Shown piece after piece: positions 50,301-56,271 of a DNA stretch of 64,000 nucleotides. The first letter of the stretch is position 1. Each line of letters begins with the position of its first letter. A model generated the notes under the pieces. It saw only the letters and a list, made by a program, of their open reading frames with translations, did not search any database and was not told where the DNA came from. Origin of the DNA: Parapedobacter sp042666505 (lineage in GTDB: Bacteria > Bacteroidota > Bacteroidia > Sphingobacteriales > Sphingobacteriaceae); contig NZ_JBHTDN010000008.1 in assembly GCF_042666505.1 (NCBI RefSeq), positions 1 to 64,000 on the forward strand, given 5' to 3'. A program made the translations under genes and the position numbers.

Positions 50301-50893
50301 TAAAATACCACGGCAATGAGGATGGCTAGTAGTGCCGCTAGAACAATGACGCCGGGCGTATAACGTGCAAACCGGTCACGTATTTCCGTTTGGGTTTGTA
50401 ACTGGCCGTTCGCTTCGGTTATCATCTGGTTTGCCAGTGTACGGATATCTTCCATATAGGCACGGCCGGTCTCCATGTCCTTTTCGTCGAAGCTACCGGT
50501 TTTTTCTTTGGCATCGATCAGGACATTCATGCGCTCGATGCGCAGACTCAAAGCCGCTTTCAATTTTTGAGCCGCTTCCAACTGGACCGGATTGTTTTTG
50601 ATTTGAACAATCACCTCATCCAGCAATTGGTGTGACCGTTGGCAGGCTGCGGTATAGGGTTGCAGATACAGAACATTGTCTGTAATCAGGTAGCCTCGTT
50701 GGGCGGTTTCGGCTTCCTGAATGCTTGACACCACTTGTTCCAGTGAGCGGGTTGTCTGATTCGTCTGGCGCACCAGCGCCGAATTTTCAAGTAGTCTATC
50801 GATGCAGACGTAGGCGATCAGCGAGCTGAAAATCAGTAAGAGAATTGACAGGCCGAAGCCGATTTTCAGATTTCTGTTGGTGTTGCTTTTCAT
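47354..50893 (-). CDS. Hybrid sensor histidine kinase with CHASE3, GAF and three receiver domains
   Basis: 1179 residues. TM1 is at ~12-34, then a CHASE3-type extracellular helical bundle ~40-175 ('QEAETAQRGYLITDNVLYL'), TM2 ~178-200 and HAMP ~205-270. A GAF domain lies at ~290-430 ('IVGQSLRDKKAIVLTDI'), then a long coiled coil ~440-520 ('QAEELQAQHDELESLNIEL'). HisKA has His528 in 'MANMSHELRTPLNS'; HATPase has 'DTGPGIPSDKRSLIFEAF' and 'GGTGLGLSISRQL'. Three receivers follow: 'ILLDIKLPIKDGW', 'VILDMGIPTKNPYD' (Asp kept but degenerate acidic pocket, LIVEENAKH) and 'VIMDMMMPHLDGYE' with 'SDYISKPVD'. No DNA-binding output. It lies 12 bp after the RR-kinase gene. Confidence 0.94.
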   Translation of the reverse strand: MKSNTNRNLKIGFGLSILLLIFSSLIAYVCIDRLLENSALVRQTNQTTRSLEQVVSSIQEAETAQRGYLITDNVLYLQPYTAACQRSHQLLDEVIVQIKNNPVQLEAAQKLKAALSLRIERMNVLIDAKEKTGSFDEKDMETGRAYMEDIRTLANQMITEANGQLQTQTEIRDRFARYTPGVIVLAALLAILIAVVFYIRIVRDMAERSMLHNAMKEQDRQTKQRLSIIREIAAQISAGDYSIRINDDEKDTLGSLAGSLNRMAESLSLSFERLANNEWLQSGVADLNEKMVGDKQIETICQDIITFLAEYTGSHTGAVYLVNDDRLTLQSGYALQTDKATDIASGQGIVGQSLRDKKAIVLTDIEAHSVIVSHATGSIKPAGVIAFPIFNEREVIGVIELAALQPFSQQSLAFFSVAASNIGTAIFGAQSRKKLQELLEETQSQAEELQAQHDELESLNIELEAHAQKLQASEEELKAQQEELQQYNLDLEERNRMIRERNAEILAKAKELEQSSQYKTEFMANMSHELRTPLNSILLLSRYLAENSEQNLTEDQTESARVIYNSGNGLLQLIDELLDLSKIEAGKMDVDYTPVSVADVLNNMESTFMPVAQDKGLKLQIANDLPDGFLIDTDRMKLEQILKNLLSNGLKFTSKGHVSLSVGKSDQDPALLAFTVEDTGPGIPSDKRSLIFEAFTQGDGSTKRKYGGTGLGLSISRQLARLLGGEIYVDSNPGEGSTFTFTVPIARPQHQKQEQETPEQPLSPPSPYLAPVVPEPLPDDRDRIDPEDKVILIVEDDTSFARELLRFTRNQHYKGVVAVRGDEALALAIQYHPQAILLDIKLPIKDGWQVMEELKSNPTTRHIPVHVMSSLEAKKESRAHGAADFFSKPLAIKHMQEMFKKLETIWAEGTKKVLIVEENAKHAEALAYFLQSHQISSSVKHSIDESVNSLLNNEAECVILDMGIPTKNPYDLLETIKQNPGLEEVPIIVFTGRNPSPTEEMRIKQYADSIVVKTAYSYQRIIDEVAIFLHLVETQQEDITQTGKLQLSAQDVLHGKTVLIADDDIRNIFSLTKTLEKLGMQVVSAIDGQEALQKLEEHPETNVVIMDMMMPHLDGYESTAKIRSDGRFSHLPIIAVTAKAMMGDREKCIAAGASDYISKPVDIDQLISLLRVWLYDEHR

Positions 50894-50905
50894 GCGACTG
50901 AAGGG

Positions 50906-52030
50906 TTAGCAATCGGTTTTCTTTGGGTCGATGGGCAAGGTGAAATAGAAGGTGGACCCTTTCTGTGGGTTGCTTTTTACGCCGTAGGCTCCGCCGTGGA
51001 ATTTGACGATTTCAGCGCATAAGTAAAGTCCCATTCCCATTCCGCGGTATTCGGCAATCGATTGCTGGGTTCTGTAAAATTTTTTGAAGAGATTGGCTTG
51101 GTCTTCTAAGTCGATGCCAATCCCGTTGTCTATCACACATATCTCTACATTACGGGTTGTTTTCCGGATGGTCACGTATATGGTTTCGGTTTCCGGCGAG
51201 TATTTGGCGGCATTGGAGAGGTAGTTAAGAATCACCTGTTCAAGCCGCAGTAAATCTCCCCGTAAAACAATGTCTGCATCTCCCTCTCGGACGACCTTCC
51301 TTTCGGGGTTGCTTTGGATGAAAATATCCAACGCGCCGTCCACCAACTGATTGAGGTTAAATTCTGCCACGTTGAAATCGAGCATACCGGCTTCCATTTT
51401 TGCCATATCAAGTAGCGCATTCATCATTTGATTGAGCTTTTCGATTTGGCTATCTGCTTTGTTGATAAATTGGAGAGCATTTTCTTTCCGGTCGTTATGC
51501 ACGGCCACGCCGGCAAGCTGAATATAAGCCTTCACCGAAGTTAACGGAGTTTTTACTTCGTGGCTCACCATGCCCATCAGCTCATCTTTTTTTTCTTCCA
51601 AACGTTTGCGCTGCTCAATTTCATTGCGTAACTCTTCCTGCGTACGCGCCAGTTCCTTGGTCTGTTCCTGAAGTTTAATAAAGGTACGTATTTTAAGAAC
51701 GAGTATGTCCGGATCTACCGGCTTTACGAGGTAGTCGTGTCCTCCGGATGTGTACCCTTTGGTGATAAACGCCTTGCTGACATTTACAGCTGAAAGAAAA
51801 ATTATGGGCAGTTCGCTGGTTTTGCGGATTCCGGAAATCGCTTCCGCCACTTCAAAACCGTCCATGCCAGGCATCTGCACATCCAATATGACAAGTTGGT
51901 ACTCATTTTTTAGTACCTTTTTCAATGCTTCTTCTCCCGATAGGGCCGAATCCACATCAAAATGCTGGGACACGAGGATCTTGCTCAGGGCGGTGATGTT
52001 CTCAATCTTGTCGTCTACAATCAGTATCAT
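50906..52030 (-). CDS. Response regulator-histidine kinase fusion
   Basis: 374 residues, no membrane segment. The receiver is first (residues 2-118: 'ILIVDDKIENITALSKIL', phospho-acceptor Asp50 in 'VILDVQMPGMDGFEV', Lys103 in 'HDYLVKPVDPDIL'). A coiled-coil linker at ~118-150 leads to HisKA with His157 in 'MGMVSHEVKTPLTSVKAY' and HATPase_c ('LNYLSNAAKYSPE', 'VIDNGIGIDLEDQANLFKKFY', 'GMGMGLYLCAEIVKFHGG'). A receiver-first soluble kinase is normally controlled by an upstream kinase; the membrane hybrid kinase encoded 12 bp downstream is its likely partner. No output domain, so signalling ends elsewhere. Confidence 0.93.
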   Translation of the reverse strand: MILIVDDKIENITALSKILVSQHFDVDSALSGEEALKKVLKNEYQLVILDVQMPGMDGFEVAEAISGIRKTSELPIIFLSAVNVSKAFITKGYTSGGHDYLVKPVDPDILVLKIRTFIKLQEQTKELARTQEELRNEIEQRKRLEEKKDELMGMVSHEVKTPLTSVKAYIQLAGVAVHNDRKENALQFINKADSQIEKLNQMMNALLDMAKMEAGMLDFNVAEFNLNQLVDGALDIFIQSNPERKVVREGDADIVLRGDLLRLEQVILNYLSNAAKYSPETETIYVTIRKTTRNVEICVIDNGIGIDLEDQANLFKKFYRTQQSIAEYRGMGMGLYLCAEIVKFHGGAYGVKSNPQKGSTFYFTLPIDPKKTDC

Positions 52031-52112
52031 AGTCTAAAGGTTGCTAAAATTAACCCTTTCTCACGAAGATCCATAACTTTAACGACCGCAGGCTGCTAAT
52101 CCAGCACCTTTT

Positions 52113-53183
52113 TTACTTAACTATCGAGAAACGATAGATTGTTTCCGAATGAAATACCTGTCCGGGCAGAAGTAGCGTGCTAGGGAAATCCGGTTGATTC
52201 GGCGAATCCGGGAAATGCTGCGTTTCAAGACAGAAAGCGCCGTGTTTTTCATAGTAAGTTCCTCGTTTCCCCCGGTCGTTACCCCGCAGGAAATTACCGG
52301 TATAGAGCTGTAATCCCGGTTCGGTGGTCAATACATCCAAACGGATACCCGTATTGGGTGATATGGCGGTAGCAGCAGGTAGCTGTGCCGTAGTTACGTC
52401 TGCGTTGAGTACGTAATTGTGATCATATCCATTGCCCTTGGCAAGTTGATCGTTTGGGTCGGTAATATGCTGCCCCATGGGCTTGAGTTTCCTGAAGTCG
52501 AAGGGCGTATTTGCCACGGATTCGGATGTACCTGTCGGAATTTGATGAATATCTACCGGCAAGTATGCGTCGCCATGTATTTGTAATTGATGATCCAGCA
52601 CATTTCCTTCACCTTCGCCGTTGAGGTTAAAAAAGGCATGGTTGGTCAGGTTGATTACGGTGGGTTTATCGGTTTCGGCACGGTAACTGATGACCAATTC
52701 ATTGTCGTCTGTAAGGCGGTATTTGACCATGACAGACAACTTCCCTGGAAACCCCTCCTCGCCATCGGCGGAAATGTAATAAAAGTCGGCTTTTTCCTTA
52801 TACACCACCCGCCGGTCCCATACCCGTGTGTTAAAACCCCCAACGCCCCCATGTAATGCGTTCGGCCCATTATTGGGTTTTATGTAAAAGGTTTCTCCAT
52901 CAAGGGTAAAGCGGCCATTGGCGATGCGGTTGGCAAATCGCCCAACCGTTACCCCATGGTATGGTTCGTCTGCAGCGAGGTACTCCTGAATGGTGTTGAA
53001 TCCCAATACCACATCGGTTGGATTGCCCGATTTGTCGGGTACGAGAATACTCACAATACGAGCGCCAAAATCGGTCAAGCCCACAACCATGCCTCTGTTG
53101 TTTTCCAATGTGATCAGGTGGGTTGGCTTACCTGCCACGTGGTGTTCAAAATCGTGCGCCTTCGGCAGTCGGTAGTGGGTCAT
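52113..53183 (-). CDS. galM: Aldose 1-epimerase (mutarotase)
   Basis: 356 residues, cytoplasmic (no signal peptide). Motifs: 'LTDFGARIVSILVPDKSGN', 'DVVLGFNTIQEYLAADEPYHGVTVGRFANRIANGRFTLDG', 'NGPNALHGGVGGFNTRVWD' with the catalytic-region His, 'VINLTNHAFFNLNGEGEGNVLDHQLQI' and 'GYDHNYVLN', and near the end 'LQLYTGNFLRGNDRGKRG'. Each is a GalM hallmark. It interconverts alpha and beta anomers, mainly of galactose, feeding galactokinase. It starts 13 bp after the galK stop: a galK-galM operon. Confidence 0.95.
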   Translation of the reverse strand: MTHYRLPKAHDFEHHVAGKPTHLITLENNRGMVVGLTDFGARIVSILVPDKSGNPTDVVLGFNTIQEYLAADEPYHGVTVGRFANRIANGRFTLDGETFYIKPNNGPNALHGGVGGFNTRVWDRRVVYKEKADFYYISADGEEGFPGKLSVMVKYRLTDDNELVISYRAETDKPTVINLTNHAFFNLNGEGEGNVLDHQLQIHGDAYLPVDIHQIPTGTSESVANTPFDFRKLKPMGQHITDPNDQLAKGNGYDHNYVLNADVTTAQLPAATAISPNTGIRLDVLTTEPGLQLYTGNFLRGNDRGKRGTYYEKHGAFCLETQHFPDSPNQPDFPSTLLLPGQVFHSETIYRFSIVK

Positions 53184-53196
53184 CGTATCTCTATAG

Positions 53197-54372
53197 TTAG
53201 CGGTTAAGGCGGGCTGTACCTGCCGAAATATTGGCTATATAAGCCTGTGTCGTTTTATTGGTTTTTTGATAATATGCGCGTGACACTTCATTGACGACCC
53301 GATCTACTTCTTCTGCCTTGACCAGGTTGATGGTGCAACCGCCGAATCCACCGCCCATCATGCGCGCGCCCAACACGGCCGGGTCGTCACGTACCAAATC
53401 CACCAAAATATCCAGCTCCTGACAGCTTACCTCATACAGATGCTGTAATCCGCCGTGTGTATCAAACATTCGCTTACCAAACGATTCGAAATCGTCTTTT
53501 CTCAGATCATCGCATCCATCCTGTAGGCGCGTTATTTCCGATACCACGTAGTAGCATCGGTTATAGACCACTTCATCCGCTGGTTTTACATAGCGGTCCA
53601 GCTGTTCCAGAGTCGCGTCCCGCAAGCTTCTCACCTCCGGATGATGTTTTTGAATAAGCGATACCCCATACTCGCATTGTTCACGTCGTTCATTATACGC
53701 TGAGGACGCTAAGGAGTGCTTTACCTGGGTGTCAAACAGTACGATGCGCAATTCAGGGTTATTGAAAGGGATGTACTCGTGGGAGAAATCTGCGCAATCC
53801 AATTTGATCAATCGATGTTCCTGCCCGAAAACACTGGCAAACTGATCCATTAAACCGCATTTGACGCCTACAAAATCATTTTCCGCTGCCTGTGCAGCTA
53901 AGGCGAGATCGAGCCGATTGATGTCAAGATCAAACAACTCATTGAGGGCAAATCCGGTGGCGCATTCCAGTGCTGCAGATGACGAAAGCCCAGCACCCTG
54001 CGGAATATCCCCGGCAAATACGATGTTAAAACCCTGCAAGGTATGTCCCCGCTTGATCAATTGCTGGGCGACGCCCAAGATGTAATCCGGCCACAGAAGC
54101 GGTGAGCGCTCCAGCTCATCCAATGTCGTCGCATACGATTGGCCTTGGTCCAGCGAGTGGAGATGTATGGCGTTGTCATCCCGCTTGCCGATCGCCAAAA
54201 CAATGTTTTTGTCGATGGCCGCGGGTAATACCAATCCGTTATTGTAATCGGTATGCTCACCGATGAGATTCACCCGTCCCGGTGAGCGCACCAGCAGGGG
54301 CGTATCGTTAAAAAGTTCCCGATAGCTTTCATGTACCGCGTCTTGCAGATTCACTGCTGTCGTTGTATCCAT
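53197..54372 (-). CDS. galK: Galactokinase
   Basis: 391 residues. GHMP kinase signatures: 'VRSPGRVNLIGEHTDYNNGLVLPAAID' (galactose-binding motif, here in two parts: 'SPGRVNLIGEHTDYN' and 'NGLVLPAAI'), 'GDIPQGAGLSSSAALECATGFAL' (ATP loop) and 'ARMMGGGFGGCTINLV'. Asp in 'VGVKCGLMDQFASVFG' fits the catalytic base. It phosphorylates alpha-D-galactose at C1. It is first gene of the operon with galM. No galT or galE is nearby. It probably serves galactose released by the PUL and GH29/GH43-type enzymes (inference). Confidence 0.96.
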   Translation of the reverse strand: MDTTTAVNLQDAVHESYRELFNDTPLLVRSPGRVNLIGEHTDYNNGLVLPAAIDKNIVLAIGKRDDNAIHLHSLDQGQSYATTLDELERSPLLWPDYILGVAQQLIKRGHTLQGFNIVFAGDIPQGAGLSSSAALECATGFALNELFDLDINRLDLALAAQAAENDFVGVKCGLMDQFASVFGQEHRLIKLDCADFSHEYIPFNNPELRIVLFDTQVKHSLASSAYNERREQCEYGVSLIQKHHPEVRSLRDATLEQLDRYVKPADEVVYNRCYYVVSEITRLQDGCDDLRKDDFESFGKRMFDTHGGLQHLYEVSCQELDILVDLVRDDPAVLGARMMGGGFGGCTINLVKAEEVDRVVNEVSRAYYQKTNKTTQAYIANISAGTARLNR

Positions 54373-54459
54373 CCGTGTTTATAAATTGAGCGCTAAAAAT
54401 ACAAAAAAAAACACACGTGCCGACCATAAACTGCATACCGGTTTTTTCTCCGCGATGAT

Positions 54460-54502
54460 TATCAAAAGGAATTCCATTGCTCCGCTAAGCAGAGCAATGG
54501 AA
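54460..54502 (-). terminator. Terminator after the broken DPP III gene
   Basis: TTCCATTGCTC (54472-54482) and GAGCAATGGAA (54492-54502) form a perfect 11-bp stem with a 9-nt loop. On the minus strand TTCCTTTT follows. It lies 4 bp past the stop at 54507. Confidence 0.75.
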
Positions 54503-54506
54503 CCCA

Positions 54507-55480
54507 TTAGTTTATGGGCGGCAAAAACGAGTACTCCTTGCCGTACTCCAGCATTTGCCCGTAAAAATCATGCGTGTATTCCAGCTTCACATCGGTGATT
54601 TCCCCATTTTCTTCCACGGCAATCAGCTTCGGTTGGACAAAACCTTTGTAGGGTTTCAAGTTCAATTTGGCGTAGCGTTCCAGAACTTCTTTGTGTAGTT
54701 CGGCGTTTACCTTTACGCCATACGTCTCGACAAGACTTTTTCCGGTTTCGTAATCTCCTTCCGATTTAATGCGCTGGATTTCGCGTAATAGCTCGCCAAA
54801 TAAGGTGCGCAGTTTCTCATAGTCATTGATCTGTACATAGTTCTTCCCATCTATTTTTTCAAACGATACTACGTTGTCCGCCTTACCTTTTTCATACACC
54901 CAATATGCGTTCAGTGCCCGGTTGCGCATGTGGGCTTCCTCGATCTGGTCGCCAGGTTTAATGCGGGTTAATTGCGTCATCAGGCCATTCATGAGGTAAC
55001 TATCGTATTCGGCTTTACCTACCTCCAGCGAAGGCATAACGCCGATTTCTACCAGTTTGGGATCCAAGATGTAATACAGAGCCACGAGATCTGCTTGCTG
55101 AACCAAAAGCGCCCGGCGTATTCTTTCAGTTTTGCCCATTCATTTCCGCTTTTCTCGGTTTTCGGGTGGTTAAAAATGGCCTCCAGCGTTTTCCGGATCG
55201 TCAGGTTGTTTTTTCCGCGCTGGTCATAAATAATATCCCTGCCGGATAAGGCCGCCTGATACAGGTAGTATGCCAATTTTTTCTGCTGAAGGCTCAACTG
55301 GTCAAACCCCGGTACTTCGTAGCGCAGGATCTCCAGATCGGCAAATTCATCGATTTTTACCGGGGCCGATGTCGGGTCGGCACGGCTTGTGTCATTTTCG
55401 GGTGAATGGCAGGAATAGAGGGTAGCCACGGCTACGGAACTTGCTAATAGCATCGAAAATTTAGTGCTAAATTTTTTCAT
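54507..55480 (-). pseudogene. Dipeptidyl-peptidase III (M49), internally deleted and frameshifted
   Basis: Two frames carry the two ends of one M49 peptidase. The N-terminal part starts at ATG 55480 (lipoprotein signal 'SSVAVATLYSCHSPEND', then 'FADLEILRYEVPGFDQLSLQQKKLAYYLYQAALSGRDIIYD', given here only as start and end) and stops at 55049. The C-terminal part runs in another frame from about 55112 to 54507 ('LLVQQADLVALYYILDPKLV', 'FGELLREIQRIKSEGDYETG', 'EVLERYAKLNLKPYKGF', ending 'YGKEYSFLPPIN'). Intact enzymes are about 680 residues; roughly 350-370 are missing, including the zinc motif HExxxH and its Glu. At the join, bases 55095-55112 read RFWFS in one frame and ALLVQQ in the other. 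No active peptidase can be made. Confidence 0.88.
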
Positions 55481-55605
55481 AACGTAAACATTCATTCGTG
55501 CATTGAACCAATTGGTGATTGATTTTATGCAAAGAAAATAAAAAAATGACGGATAATTTTCGTATCCATCATTTTTCGCCGGGCGCCTTAGCAGGTTCCG
55601 TATTC

Positions 55606-56112
55606 TTACGATTCGTAAGCCGCTTGCAATGGCGCGATGTCCAACTTCTTCATGCTGAACATACATTGCAGTACGCGGCTAACCTTTTCTGGATCGGGAT
55701 CTAGTATCATATCATTCAATACAACAGGGACCACCTGCCACGATATCCCGAATTTATCCTTCAGCCAACCGCAAACCTGGGCGTTTTCGTCTCCTCCTTC
55801 GCTCAGCTTCTCCCAATAATAGTCTACCTCCTCCTGAGTGTCACAATTGATCACAAACGATATCGATTCGTTGAACGTGAATAACGGTCCTCCGTTTAAC
55901 GCAACAAATTCCTGTCCTTCGATGATGAACTCGATGGTCATGACGGAACCTTCCGGTTTTTGGTGGTGTTCGTATCCATCCTTGGTATACCGGCTAATCC
56001 GGCCAATTTTAGCGTCTTTGAAAACCCACGTGTAAAACTGAACGGCTTCTTCTGCTTGGTTATCGAACCACAGGTTTGGGGTGATTTTCTGGCTTGAAAT
56101 CCGCTTTTCCAT
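55606..56112 (-). CDS. PhnB-like VOC family protein
   Basis: 168 residues. The 'ITPNLWFDNQAEEAVQFYTWVFKDAKI' start (here 'NLWFDNQAEEAVQFYTWVF'), 'GSVMTIEFIIEGQEFVALNGGP', 'SISFVINCDTQEEVDYYWEKLSEGG', and the C-terminal 'CGWLKDKFGISWQVVP' with 'KVSRVLQCMFSMKKLDIAPLQAAYE' match PhnB/'3-demethylubiquinone-9 3-methyltransferase' annotations. These are glyoxalase-fold proteins of unproven reaction. No signal peptide. Its gene is divergent from the PUL2 regulator and 125 bp upstream of the broken peptidase on the same strand. Confidence 0.88.
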   Translation of the reverse strand: MEKRISSQKITPNLWFDNQAEEAVQFYTWVFKDAKIGRISRYTKDGYEHHQKPEGSVMTIEFIIEGQEFVALNGGPLFTFNESISFVINCDTQEEVDYYWEKLSEGGDENAQVCGWLKDKFGISWQVVPVVLNDMILDPDPEKVSRVLQCMFSMKKLDIAPLQAAYES

Positions 56113-56224
56113 GATGCTATTTTTTTAACGTGATGAATATTCCTTTGAACCATACAAACATAGTAGGTATAAAAGCTCCTCGGAATAGGAGAAAGAGACA
56201 ATATTGCGGGGCAAATGCGACATG

Positions 56225-56254
56225 TTGAAATACGTGCAATAATTTGTAGATTTG
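56225..56254 (+). promoter_or_regulatory. Promoter of the PUL2 regulator
   Basis: TTG at 56225-56227, a 19-nt spacer, then TAGATTTG at 56247-56254: both consensus elements at good spacing. Transcription would start ~10 nt before ATG 56272. Confidence 0.6.
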
Positions 56255-56271
56255 GCTGAATTCATAAGCCT

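Noticed and set aside
55481..55666. Extended N-terminus of the DPP III remnant reaching into the VOC gene.
   Set aside because: Those codons overlap the conserved VOC C-terminus in another frame; the lipoprotein signal starts at 55480.
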